A model generated the notes under the pieces. It was not told where the DNA came from. It searched no databases and saw only the letters and a program-made list of their open reading frames with translations. A stretch of DNA of 64,000 bases from Cohnella thailandensis (GTDB lineage: Bacteria; Bacillota; Bacilli; Paenibacillales; Paenibacillaceae): the NCBI RefSeq assembly GCF_014212135.1, contig NZ_JACJVQ010000024.1, forward strand, positions 62,001 to 126,000, given 5' to 3'. Position numbers and translations under genes: made by a program. Shown piece after piece: positions 42,569 through 51,693 of this stretch; the stretch's first letter is position 1, and every line of letters starts with the position of its first letter.

Positions 42569-43498
42569 ATGAGCAAGAAAGCGGAGTATGCGACGGGCCT
42601 CGATAAGTTCAACCGGATCGGGAATGCCGCGAACGCGGGCTTCCACGCGATTTTTATCCTGCTGGCGTTGATCTGCCTCGTGCCCGTCCTGGTCGTGCTG
42701 TCCATCTCGCTATCCAGCGAGGATTCCATCCGCAACGACGGCTACCATCTCTTGCCGACGGCTCTCTCCGGAGAGGCTTATCAATATATTGCCGAACAGG
42801 GGCGGATGATCACCCGAGCCCTTGGCGTCTCGGTGCTCGTTACCGTCGTGGGTACCGCGTTGGGCGTGCTGCTGACGACTTCGATGGGCTATGTTCTCTC
42901 CCGGCCGAATTACAAGCTTAAAGGACTTCTGACTTGGGTCGTCTTTATTCCGATGGTGTTCAACGGGGGCCTGGTCTCCAGCTACTATATCAACTCGAAT
43001 CTGCTTGGCCTGAAAGATACGGTTTGGGCGCTAATCTTGCCCCTGGCCGTCTCCTCCTTCAACGTCATCATCTGCAAAACCTTCTTCCGGAGCACGATTC
43101 CGGACGCGCTGATCGAATCGGCCGAGATCGACGGCTCGAGCCAGCTGCGCATCTTCTTCTCGATCGTGCTGCCGATCTCGCTGCCGGTGCTGGCCACCAT
43201 CGGATTGTTCCTGTGCTTCTCCTATTGGAACGACTGGTTCCAGTCCATGCTGTACATCGACAACCAGAGCCTGTACTCGCTGCAGGCGCTGCTGAACAGC
43301 CTGATGACCAACGTGGACGCCCTGGCGAAGAACGCTTCCAGCATGGGCGTCAGCTATGCGGAGCTGGTCGCGACCATGCCTAAGGAATCCGCGCGCATGG
43401 CCGTTGCCATCGTCATCGTGGTTCCCGTGGCCATTGCCTACCCGTTCTTCCAAAAGTATTTTATCTCCGGCCTGACGGTAGGCGCCGTGAAGGGTTGA
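42569..43498 (+). CDS. ABC polysaccharide transporter permease, LplC type
   Basis: A 309-residue partner permease with six hydrophobic segments and the LplC-type blocks (LVPVLVVLSISLSSEDSI, FIPMVFNGGLVSSYYINSNLLGLKDTVWALILP, FNVIICKTFFRSTIPDALIESAEIDGSSQ). It starts 13 bases after the first permease, behind AAGGGGGAGCGG. Confidence 0.92.
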   Translation: MSKKAEYATGLDKFNRIGNAANAGFHAIFILLALICLVPVLVVLSISLSSEDSIRNDGYHLLPTALSGEAYQYIAEQGRMITRALGVSVLVTVVGTALGVLLTTSMGYVLSRPNYKLKGLLTWVVFIPMVFNGGLVSSYYINSNLLGLKDTVWALILPLAVSSFNVIICKTFFRSTIPDALIESAEIDGSSQLRIFFSIVLPISLPVLATIGLFLCFSYWNDWFQSMLYIDNQSLYSLQALLNSLMTNVDALAKNASSMGVSYAELVATMPKESARMAVAIVIVVPVAIAYPFFQKYFISGLTVGAVKG

Positions 43499-43605
43499 CT
43501 CGCAATAAGCCGGGATCCATCCGGTTTATGATAACCGCCGGATGCTGTAGCCGGCGGGACAAAGAAGGATATCCAAAGAAAGATATCAAAGGGAGGAAAT
43601 GTTTT

Positions 43606-45132
43606 ATGGTGACGACTAGAAAGAAATGGCTTGCCATGGGAGCCGCGGCCGCGCTCCTGACGACAGCTCTTGCGGGCTGCAGCAATTCGAATTCGAATTC
43701 GGGATCCGAATCGAGCGCTCCGCCTTCCAGCTCCAGTCCTAGCGCCAGCTCGCAGCCTGAAGCGAGCAAGCCCGTCGATTCGGGCGAAGTGCCTACCCTG
43801 GTATGGTGGACGATCGGCGGCGTCGTGCCGGCTAACTTCGACAAGGCTATCGCGGCCATGAACGAGTACACGGCCGAGAAGATCGGCGTGAAGATCGACA
43901 TCAAGGTAGCCAGCTGGGGGGACTGGGACACGAAGATCAATACCATCGTGAACACCGGCGAACCCTTCGACATCATGTTTACGAACAACAGCAAGTACAG
44001 CCAGCAAGTGGCCATGAACGCTTTCGCCGATATCACCGACCTGGTGCAGAGCGAAACTCCCGATCTCTATAACTTTATCCCTCAGAAGGTGTGGGACGGA
44101 ACGAAGATCGGCGGGAAAATCTACTCCGTGCCGACGTACAAGGACTCTTCCCTGACGCAATATTGGGTGTTCGACGATAAGTACGTGCAGAAATACGGCA
44201 TCGACGTCACCGGCGGCATCAAGACGCTGAAGGACCTCGACAAGCCGTTCCGCGACATGAAGGCTGGCGAAGGCAAGAGCTTCTACCCGCTGTCGCTCAC
44301 CCAAGGCGACGGATTCAACGGATTCTTCAACGGCTACGACGATATGACGCTCGGTCTGCCGCCGGTCGGAGTGAAGGTGGACGACGCTTCCCGCAAGGTC
44401 GTCTCCGTGCTGGAGCAGCCGGACATCATGGAAGGTCTGAAGCAGCTGCACCAATGGTATAAGGACGGCATCATCAATCCGGATGCCCCGACCAAGACCG
44501 AAGCGGACAAGGGCCGTCCGTTCTTCGCGGCGCAGGCCTTCCCGGGCGCGGAAGCGAACTGGCAGATCACGGAGGGCGTCGAGAAGTACGATATGTTCCA
44601 GATCTTCGGGCCTATCTACACGACGAGCACGATCCAAGGCTCCCTGAACGCGATCTCGGCCAATTCGAAATATAAGAGCGAAGCGTTGAAGTACCTGCAG
44701 CTGGTCAACACCGATCCGAAGCTGCGCAACATGCTGGCCTTCGGCGAGCTGGGCGTCGACTTCGACAGCGTGGACGGCGATAAAGTCATCGAGCGCAAGA
44801 CGGACACCTGGCCGCTGGCCGCGTATACGCAAGGAACGTTCTTCAACCTGGCCGTGACGAAGGGCGCTCCGGTCGATCAGTGGGAACAGGTTCGCAAGCT
44901 GAACGATCAAGCGACCTCTTCCGCGAACCTGGGCTTCGCGCTGGACATCAGCCAATTGAGCACCGAGGTGGCCAATACCAAGGCGGTATGGGATAAATAC
45001 CGTTACGAGCTGATGACGGGCGCTTCCGATCCGGAGAAGATGGTTCCGAAGATCGTCGAGGAACTGAAGGCGGCCGGCATGGATAAGATCATGAGCGCCG
45101 CTCAAGAGCAAATCGCCGCTTATTTTAAATAA
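43606..45132 (+). CDS. Lpl-type lipoprotein substrate-binding protein (DUF3502 C-terminus)
   Basis: A 508-residue extracellular lipoprotein with C25 in the lipobox LAGC and a long Ser-rich linker. The N-terminal solute-binding fold begins VWWTIGGVVPANFDKAIAAMN. A DUF3502-like C-terminal region (about 430-508) contains SANLGFALDISQLSTEVANTKAVWDKY. It feeds the LplB/LplC permeases. GGGAGG precedes ATG 43606. A clear terminator follows, ending the transport unit. Confidence 0.92.
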   Translation: MVTTRKKWLAMGAAAALLTTALAGCSNSNSNSGSESSAPPSSSSPSASSQPEASKPVDSGEVPTLVWWTIGGVVPANFDKAIAAMNEYTAEKIGVKIDIKVASWGDWDTKINTIVNTGEPFDIMFTNNSKYSQQVAMNAFADITDLVQSETPDLYNFIPQKVWDGTKIGGKIYSVPTYKDSSLTQYWVFDDKYVQKYGIDVTGGIKTLKDLDKPFRDMKAGEGKSFYPLSLTQGDGFNGFFNGYDDMTLGLPPVGVKVDDASRKVVSVLEQPDIMEGLKQLHQWYKDGIINPDAPTKTEADKGRPFFAAQAFPGAEANWQITEGVEKYDMFQIFGPIYTTSTIQGSLNAISANSKYKSEALKYLQLVNTDPKLRNMLAFGELGVDFDSVDGDKVIERKTDTWPLAAYTQGTFFNLAVTKGAPVDQWEQVRKLNDQATSSANLGFALDISQLSTEVANTKAVWDKYRYELMTGASDPEKMVPKIVEELKAAGMDKIMSAAQEQIAAYFK

Positions 45133-45163
45133 GAGTTAATCCTTGCGATCGATATCCAGGAGG

Positions 45164-45192
45164 CCCGAACGGAGAATGCCGTTCGGGTTTTC
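45164..45192 (+). terminator. Terminator of the Lpl-type transport operon
   Basis: CCCGAACGG (45164-45172) pairs perfectly with CCGTTCGGG (45179-45187), followed by TTTTCT. Confidence 0.85.
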
Positions 45193-45287
45193 TGGCACCC
45201 ATTGCGGGATTGCCAGAATCGACGACTCCGTTATATGGTGGAAGCAGTCGGGTGCGACCAAAGCCTATTTTGCGAAGGAGACGCCGC

Positions 45288-47048
45288 ATGCGTTCATTTA
45301 TGCAAATCAAGATTTATCGCGGCAAATTCATTGCATATGCGGTATTCGTGGTGTTCATCGGTCTGGCGCTCGGCGGGCTCACCTGCGCGGTCCTGCTGGA
45401 TCAATGGGTAGGGAATTCCCGGAACGAGGCCGCCGGAGACTTCTCCCGGGTAGAGAGCGGGCTTCAATACGATGCCGACCGCATCGAAGCTTTCATGCAG
45501 CGGGTGTACTCCAACAGCGGATTGGTGGACGACATTCGCAGCTTCTTGGGGAATAACGCGGAAGGCTATCTCACGAGCCGGCTTCAGGGCAGTCATTATA
45601 ACCGGACGCTTGTCTCCTTTCCGGATGACATCAAGTCCTTTCTAAGCAACGGGGGCAAGGGAGACATCACGCAAGTAAGCTTGCATACCGAAACGGAAGG
45701 CAACGTAATAAGCTTCGATAGCAACGGCAACACGAGTTATCGGTTCCGTCTGCCGAACTCGGATGCCATCTTCAGCGAGTCGATACGGAAGGGATTCGTC
45801 CACCACAAGAAATTTTCCGATCCGAACCAAATCTCTCGCCAGCTGGGGGAATTCCGGTTTCTGGTCAGCAGCGAACGGATCTTTAAGACGGTGCAAAATA
45901 ACCATCTGAGCGAAACGGCTGCCGTCAGCGCCACCGGAGACGTCTACCTCATCAACGGCGGCGACCGCAGAACGGTGGAGCTCGTTCGCCGGGTCGTCGA
46001 AGACGGACGCAGTCATGGCTATCTCTCGACGGGATGGTTGGACCGCGCGTACTTCGTCGCCTTCAGCTCCAACGAGTTCGATTACCGATTCGTCAGCATC
46101 GTGGATTTGGCTACGCTGATTCAACAGAAAGCGAACGTCCTGCTCATCGTGTTCCTCATCGTGCTCGCCGCGATGATCTGCGTCCTGATGCTCATCGTCT
46201 ACAATCTGCGCGAGGATGCGATCTTCCTGCGGCGGATAATCAACTCCATCGGACGGGTGAAGACGGCGGATTTCACGACGGTAACCCCGGCCCGCTACCG
46301 GAGGAACGAGTACGGCATGATCGCCCGGGAATTGGACGATATGATTCATCAGCTGGACAGACACATTCGCACGAATTATCTGTTGAAGCTCAAGCAGCAG
46401 GAAACCGAAATGAAAGCGCTTCAGAATCAAATCAATCCTCATTTTCTATACAATACGCTTGAAGTCATTCGTTCCTCCGCGCTGGTGAACAGTGCCGACT
46501 ATACCTCGGATGCCATAGCTACCTTAGGGGCGCTGTACCGCGATATCGTGAAGAACGAGAATATCATTCCGCTCGGCAGCGAGCTGAATTTGCTTCAACA
46601 ATACTTGAAAATCATGGAATTCAAATATCCGGACCGGTTCTATTATCAGTTCCATGTCGAACCGGCGTTGATCGACTTGCCCACCGTGAAGTTCTGGCTG
46701 CAGCCGCTGGCGGAGAACTTCTTTATCCACGGGTTTAACCCCGAGAGCGAGTTCAACCTGCTCCTCGTCAACGGCTGGGAGGAGGAGGAGCGCTTCGTGC
46801 TCGAGGTCGTGGACAACGGCAACAAAATCTCCGAACAGCGCTTGATCGAGATTCGCAACAAGCTCTCCGGAGGAGACGACGCTTCGGCGGACAGCATTGG
46901 CTTGCGCAACGTTTATACCCGGCTGCAATTCTTCTATGGGGCGGGCTTCTCCATGAACATCGACAATAACGAGGAAGCCGGCGTTAAGGTAACCGTGATG
47001 TTATCCAAGGAGGCGATTGGGGATGTACAAGCTGCTCATCGTGGATGA
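45288..47048 (+). CDS. Sensor histidine kinase, YesM type
   Basis: A 586-residue membrane kinase: first membrane helix (about 14-36), a large extracellular sensor region (about 37-280), second helix (about 283-305), HAMP linker, His_kinase domain with H385 in QINPHFLYNTLE, and an HATPase domain at the end (DNGNKISE, SIGLRNVYTRLQFFYG). This class controls carbohydrate loci with AraC-type regulators. ATG 45288 follows AAGGAGACGCC. It overlaps the response regulator by 26 bases. Confidence 0.92.
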   Translation: MRSFMQIKIYRGKFIAYAVFVVFIGLALGGLTCAVLLDQWVGNSRNEAAGDFSRVESGLQYDADRIEAFMQRVYSNSGLVDDIRSFLGNNAEGYLTSRLQGSHYNRTLVSFPDDIKSFLSNGGKGDITQVSLHTETEGNVISFDSNGNTSYRFRLPNSDAIFSESIRKGFVHHKKFSDPNQISRQLGEFRFLVSSERIFKTVQNNHLSETAAVSATGDVYLINGGDRRTVELVRRVVEDGRSHGYLSTGWLDRAYFVAFSSNEFDYRFVSIVDLATLIQQKANVLLIVFLIVLAAMICVLMLIVYNLREDAIFLRRIINSIGRVKTADFTTVTPARYRRNEYGMIARELDDMIHQLDRHIRTNYLLKLKQQETEMKALQNQINPHFLYNTLEVIRSSALVNSADYTSDAIATLGALYRDIVKNENIIPLGSELNLLQQYLKIMEFKYPDRFYYQFHVEPALIDLPTVKFWLQPLAENFFIHGFNPESEFNLLLVNGWEEEERFVLEVVDNGNKISEQRLIEIRNKLSGGDDASADSIGLRNVYTRLQFFYGAGFSMNIDNNEEAGVKVTVMLSKEAIGDVQAAHRG

Positions 47049-47784
47049 CGAGCCGCAGATCCTGGAGGGAATGAAGCGTACGCTGGATTGGGAGAGCTAT
47101 GGCTTCGGCCACATCGAGACCTGCGAAACGTTCGAAGGCGCCATCTCGAAGGCGGTGGTCCAGCTTCCGGACTTGGCCATCTTCGACGTATGCATCGGCA
47201 AGCAGCGCGGGTATGATGCCATCCACAAGCTCAACGAGCTGCGCATCCCCTCCAAATACATCATCATGAGCGGCTACGGCGAATTCCAATATGCGCTGGA
47301 GGCCCTTCGCTGCGGAGCCAAGGACTATCTGCTCAAACCGGTGGATCGGACGAAGCTGCAGCATCTGGTCGAGAAAATTATCGTGGAGGACCTGCACGGG
47401 ACGATCAACGGAGTGGACCGCGGCGACCTGGACATCGACCCGGTGCTCGGCGTGCGCTACGACAGCCTATCCAAGCTGATCAATCGCATTCTGCTGATCG
47501 TCAAGGCCGAATACGCCCAGAACTTGAGCTTGAAGTCGGTCGCGGAACGGTTCCGCATGAACGGAACCTACCTCGGGCAGCTGTTCCTTAAGGAGACGCA
47601 GAAGAAATTCTCGGAATACTTGATGGCCTATCGGATGCTTCGCGCCCAAGAACGCATTCAGTCCACGGACGAGAAGATCGTCAGCATCGCGCTGTCCGTC
47701 GGGTATCCCAACCTGAATTATTTTTATTCTCACTTCCACGCTTATTTCGGCAAATCGCCCTCGGATTTGCGAAGAAGGGAATAA
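47023..47784 (+). CDS. Compact YesN-type response regulator (receiver + AraC HTH)
   Basis: A 253-residue transcription factor. Receiver domain (1-120) with DDE (8-10), D55 in LAIFDVCIG and a conserved KP (LLKPVDR). The AraC DNA-binding domain (about 155-250) contains NLSLKSVAERFRMNGTYLGQLFL and IVSIALSVGYPNLNYFYSHFHAYFGKSPSDLRR. Typical YesN relatives are 350-540 residues; this one lacks the long middle region. AAGGAGG at 47007-47013 selects ATG 47023 over TTG 47017. The next gene, a binding lipoprotein, starts 8 bases after the stop. Confidence 0.9.
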   Translation: MYKLLIVDDEPQILEGMKRTLDWESYGFGHIETCETFEGAISKAVVQLPDLAIFDVCIGKQRGYDAIHKLNELRIPSKYIIMSGYGEFQYALEALRCGAKDYLLKPVDRTKLQHLVEKIIVEDLHGTINGVDRGDLDIDPVLGVRYDSLSKLINRILLIVKAEYAQNLSLKSVAERFRMNGTYLGQLFLKETQKKFSEYLMAYRMLRAQERIQSTDEKIVSIALSVGYPNLNYFYSHFHAYFGKSPSDLRRRE

Positions 47785-47791
47785 GGCCGCC

Positions 47792-49312
47792 ATGCAGCGA
47801 CAGTGGAATCGGATTCGTCCCGTTGCCTTCTTCGCGGCCGTTATGCTGCTGATCCTGCCTTCGGCCGGCTGCTTCTCCGGCTCAAGCCGTACCGAGACGG
47901 CGGGAGGGGGCGGCTCTGCGGTGAACTTGATTTATTACACGATCGGGGATCCCGACCCGGATCTTCAAATGGTCAACGATAAAATCAACGAGGTTCTGGT
48001 CAAAAAAATAGGCGTTACCGTCAGCTATATCAAAGTGGGCTGGCAGGAGTATGAGGATAGGCTGAATACCCTCGTATCGGCCGGCACCCCGTTCGACATC
48101 GCGTTCGCTCCGGAGTACGCCACCTACGCGCAGCGCGGCGCGTGGCTGAAGCTGAACGATTATCTGGGGAACGCGGGGAAGGACATGTATGACGCGATCG
48201 ACCCCATCTTCTGGCAGGGCGTGCGGATGGAAGACGGCGGGATCTACGGCGTGCCGACGAACAAGGAAGCGGCCGTGCGCGATCAGTGGATGTACCCGGA
48301 AGCGCTTGTGAAGAAGTACAAGATCGACATCTCGAAGTATACGACGTTGGCTTCCCTTGAACCGCTGCTGCGGATGATCCAAGAGAAGGAGCCCGCTTAT
48401 CAGCCGATGGAGCTCGACAAGGACTCCCAGAACTTCTTCGCCTTGGACGGGTACGCCTACGTGTCGGAGAAGACGCTTCCTCTCATGGTGCGCGTCCTGG
48501 ATCCCAGCTCCCCGGTCGTGAATATTTTCGAAACCGCGGAAGCACGAAAAGTGCTGGACATCCTTCGCCGCTATTACACGGAGGGCTATATCAACGAGGA
48601 CGCGGCCTTGCGGGAGAACCAAGGGCTGAAGCGGGGCGAGCTCGTCTTCTGGAAAGCCGCGGGGGGCGGCCCGTTGTCGGAGAACAGCTGGAGCAAGGAT
48701 CGCGGCTACAAGCTTGTCGCATCCCCCGTAACGCCCGCGATCATCACGACGGAGTCCGTTCGGGGCGGCGTCATGGCGATCAGCGCGGATACGAAGCATC
48801 CTCTCGAGGCCGTCAAATTCCTTAATCTGCTGAATACGGATCCCGAGGTGCGCAACCTGTTCAACTTCGGAATCGAGGGCGTGCATTATAACTTGGATAA
48901 CAACGGCCAGGTGGTCCCCATTCCTCGCAAGGACAACAACGGCAATCCGATCCCGGACGCGCTGCCGAGCTATGGAGGCGTGCAGTACACCCAGGGCAAT
49001 TGGTTCATCTTGAAGACCATGGGCGGAGAGTTCCCGGACCCCTTGGACAAGTGGGACCGGTTCCGCGAGAGCAACCGGGAAGCCGTCAATTCGAGCACGC
49101 TGGGCTTCACTCCGGATTTGTCCCGGATGCCGCTCCAGATGCAGAACATCGAGATGGTTTGGGAGAAGTATTTTCCCAGCCTGATGACGGGCAGCGTGGA
49201 CGTCGATACGGTGCTGCCGCTGTTTAACGAAGAGCTTCGGCAGGCGGGCATCGACGAGGTGCGGTCCGAAGTGCAGAGGCAGCTTGATTCTTGGCGGGCT
49301 GCCCATTCGTAG
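47792..49312 (+). CDS. Second Lpl-type substrate-binding lipoprotein, coupled to the two-component genes
   Basis: A 506-residue lipoprotein with C27 in the lipobox PSAGC, a short Gly-rich linker and the same fold as the first binding protein (LIYYTIGDPDPDLQMVNDKIN; C-terminal SSTLGFTPDLSRMPLQMQNIEMVWEKY). It sits directly behind the kinase and regulator genes rather than next to the permeases. It could be a second transport component or a ligand-presenting partner of the kinase. No strong ribosome site precedes ATG 47792, so translation may be coupled to the regulator gene. Confidence 0.88.
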   Translation: MQRQWNRIRPVAFFAAVMLLILPSAGCFSGSSRTETAGGGGSAVNLIYYTIGDPDPDLQMVNDKINEVLVKKIGVTVSYIKVGWQEYEDRLNTLVSAGTPFDIAFAPEYATYAQRGAWLKLNDYLGNAGKDMYDAIDPIFWQGVRMEDGGIYGVPTNKEAAVRDQWMYPEALVKKYKIDISKYTTLASLEPLLRMIQEKEPAYQPMELDKDSQNFFALDGYAYVSEKTLPLMVRVLDPSSPVVNIFETAEARKVLDILRRYYTEGYINEDAALRENQGLKRGELVFWKAAGGGPLSENSWSKDRGYKLVASPVTPAIITTESVRGGVMAISADTKHPLEAVKFLNLLNTDPEVRNLFNFGIEGVHYNLDNNGQVVPIPRKDNNGNPIPDALPSYGGVQYTQGNWFILKTMGGEFPDPLDKWDRFRESNREAVNSSTLGFTPDLSRMPLQMQNIEMVWEKYFPSLMTGSVDVDTVLPLFNEELRQAGIDEVRSEVQRQLDSWRAAHS

Positions 49313-49379
49313 TATTCTTGCGAAAATTCAAACGTTGGATAAATTCGCCAATATTCTACATTTTCCGAGAATCCCGTAG

Positions 49380-49385
49380 TATAAT
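49380..49385 (+). promoter_or_regulatory. -10 box upstream of the RCC1-repeat gene
   Basis: A perfect TATAAT in TAGTATAATGCTAGA, 62 bases before the ATG. The -35 region (TACATT around 49357) is weak. A small palindrome ATCCAGTATCTGGAT follows at about 49402. Confidence 0.4.
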
Positions 49386-49446
49386 GCTAGATGCTGGACA
49401 TCCAGTATCTGGATTATACCATCAGGGACGATAGGAGAATACGAAG

Positions 49447-51537
49447 ATGAGACGGAAGCTCGGCCTATTGCTGTTGTCGATTCTGCTCGCGACGGCAATG
49501 ATCTCTAATCTGGAGGAAGCTAGCGCGGCCTCCACTAAGACAGAATACAAGAAGCTCGAAGCGGGCAAGTTCTTCACGGCGGCTCTGACGACCGACGGGA
49601 CATTGTCGATTTGGGGCAGCCTGGAGGGCATGAACGAGGAGAGATACATGCCCGTCTTCGGCAAGGCGAAGGAATGGGCGGACGTCAGCGCCGGGATTTA
49701 TTTTATAACCGCCATTAAAAAGGACGGAACGATGTGGAGCTGGGGCTTCAACGACAAGGGCCAAGTCGGCAACGGAACCACGAAGAACGTCATGAAGCCG
49801 ACCCGGATCGGCGCGAACAAGAAGTGGAGAACCGTATCGAGCAACTACGCCCATAGCATCGCGATCGCGCAGGACGGCACGCTGTGGGGCTGGGGATACA
49901 ATCCGTTCGGGGAGGTCGGAAGCGGCGATCTTCGGGACAAGTCCAAGCCGGTTCAGATCGGCAAGGACAAGGACTGGGTTCAAGTCGTCACGGGGGAATT
50001 CTTCTCGATCGGCGTCAAGAAGGACGGATCGCTCTACGCCTGGGGAGACGGCGAGGGCGGCAGCTTCGGCAACGGAAAGTCCAAAAGGTACCAGCCGACG
50101 CCGGTTAAAGTCGGCACGTCGGGATGGAAGTCGTTGTCCGCGGGCAGCGGCCACGTTCTGGCGTTGAAGGCCGACGGAACGCTGTGGGCTTGGGGATACA
50201 ACGGGTATTGGCAGCTCGGCAACGGGACGAACAAGAACGCGCTGAAGCCGATCCGGATCGGCAAGGAAGCGGGTTGGGTCGCGGTGTCGGCTTCGGGGTA
50301 CGATAGCTATGCCTTAAAGAAGGACGGCACGCTGTGGGGCTGGGGCGAGACGTTCGGCGGGACGCCGCGCCAAGTCGGCTTGGACCGCGATTGGAGCAAG
50401 CTTGCGAAGCATGCGGCGGGCGGACAGCATGTCATCCTGCAGAAGCAAGACGGCTCGCTCTGGGGATGGGGGAACAACGGGAGCGGTCAGATTACGCTGG
50501 GAGTGTCCTCCGACTCCTCCTTCGATATGAGGAACATCCCGCTTGAAGTCTCTCAGACGCTTCCGGCCCAGGGAATCGCTTCGGAGATCGCGCTTGCCGA
50601 AGCTCATCAATTGATCAAGGAAGACGACGTCGGCTTCTACAAGTCGGACGTGACTCGCGAGTTGGCGGCAAGCCTGTATTACTACTTGTTCGATGCGTTG
50701 TCCTGGGACGATCTCGAGATTCCGAAGGAAGAGATGCCTTACGACGACCTGTACTCGGCCATTCCGAAGATCGCCTACAAGCAGGGTCTCATCGAGCCGT
50801 TCTTCAAGGATAGGTTCGGTCTCTACGAGCCGCTCTCAAGGCAGGACTTCTTGACCGGCCTCTATCGAACGTTGAAGCTGACAGGCGTTCGATTGGATTC
50901 TCTGCCGCAGCAGTGGACGAAGACCTATGCGGATGCGAACCTGGTTAGCGCCAAGGCGAAGGAAGCGATGCAATACTTGGATCAGGCGGGGCTGCTCAAG
51001 AACGAGGGGGACAAGCTCCGGCCGGTCGAAGCCGTCTCGCGTGAGGAGGCCTACGTCTACGTCTGGCGCGCTTATGAGAAGTATCTGGCGAATACGCCGT
51101 ACTCGGCCGCCGCGAAGGCTTTCTTCTACGACGAGGGTTATCGCATCTTAGCCGGGCACGGGGAGGATACCGAGAGCTACTTCGTATACGATAAGGATGT
51201 CGAGCTGGCGGACTGGACGCGGTTCTATCCGAGGACGGACGGCGGCAGCTATAACCGGGACGATTCGCTTCCGGCGCGCATAACCGTCGATTACACGCCG
51301 GGCAAGGACGAGAGGAAGCTAGATGTCATCGCCAAGGTCATCGAGAAGGAGATGGGCATCGAGCTTCCTAGCTTCAAGCAAGAATTATTGGCGAAGTTCG
51401 ACGAGCTTAAGATCGACGATTTGCCTTATGCGGAGAGCACGGGCGAGCAGTATATCGCGGTGGACGGGAAAGAGCTGCTGATCATCCTGTTCAACGAGAG
51501 CAAGACGAAACAGAGGATTCTGGAAGTGGATTATTAA
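49447..51537 (+). CDS. Secreted RCC1-repeat protein with SLH-like C-terminal half
   Basis: A 696-residue exported protein: signal peptide (1-28, ...LEEASAAS). About seven RCC1-type beta-propeller repeats (about 30-365) follow, each with a 'KKDGTLWxWGxNxxGQxGNG' core. Then comes a region (about 375-560) with the spacing of three degenerate S-layer-homology units (ADANLVSAKAKEAMQYLDQAGLLK, REEAYVYVWRAYEKY), and an unrecognised tail. RCC1 propellers are eukaryote-like binding scaffolds found in secreted bacterial proteins; the ligand is unknown. GGAGAATACGAAG precedes the ATG. Confidence 0.87.
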   Translation: MRRKLGLLLLSILLATAMISNLEEASAASTKTEYKKLEAGKFFTAALTTDGTLSIWGSLEGMNEERYMPVFGKAKEWADVSAGIYFITAIKKDGTMWSWGFNDKGQVGNGTTKNVMKPTRIGANKKWRTVSSNYAHSIAIAQDGTLWGWGYNPFGEVGSGDLRDKSKPVQIGKDKDWVQVVTGEFFSIGVKKDGSLYAWGDGEGGSFGNGKSKRYQPTPVKVGTSGWKSLSAGSGHVLALKADGTLWAWGYNGYWQLGNGTNKNALKPIRIGKEAGWVAVSASGYDSYALKKDGTLWGWGETFGGTPRQVGLDRDWSKLAKHAAGGQHVILQKQDGSLWGWGNNGSGQITLGVSSDSSFDMRNIPLEVSQTLPAQGIASEIALAEAHQLIKEDDVGFYKSDVTRELAASLYYYLFDALSWDDLEIPKEEMPYDDLYSAIPKIAYKQGLIEPFFKDRFGLYEPLSRQDFLTGLYRTLKLTGVRLDSLPQQWTKTYADANLVSAKAKEAMQYLDQAGLLKNEGDKLRPVEAVSREEAYVYVWRAYEKYLANTPYSAAAKAFFYDEGYRILAGHGEDTESYFVYDKDVELADWTRFYPRTDGGSYNRDDSLPARITVDYTPGKDERKLDVIAKVIEKEMGIELPSFKQELLAKFDELKIDDLPYAESTGEQYIAVDGKELLIILFNESKTKQRILEVDY

Positions 51538-51544
51538 GGATATC

Positions 51545-51590
51545 GGCAAGAAGCGGCTTAGGGACTCCCTGACGCCGCTTCTTGCCTTGT
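51545..51590 (+). terminator. Strong hairpin after the RCC1-repeat gene
   Basis: GGCAAGAAGCGGC (51545-51557) pairs perfectly with GCCGCTTCTTGCC (51574-51586). Only a short TTG follows, so termination is likely but not certain. Confidence 0.6.
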
Positions 51591-51693
51591 GCTGCAGTCT
51601 ATCGAGAAGGAAACCCCATGAACCATCGAGAATTAATACAACTGGCATAAATCGACAATTATCTGCAGATGGCACAGAAGGAGCACCGGAAGA

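Noticed and set aside
43438-45111. 557-codon minus-strand open frame
   Set aside because: Shadow of the LplC-type permease and the binding lipoprotein; Arg/Asp/Val-biased with no start signal.
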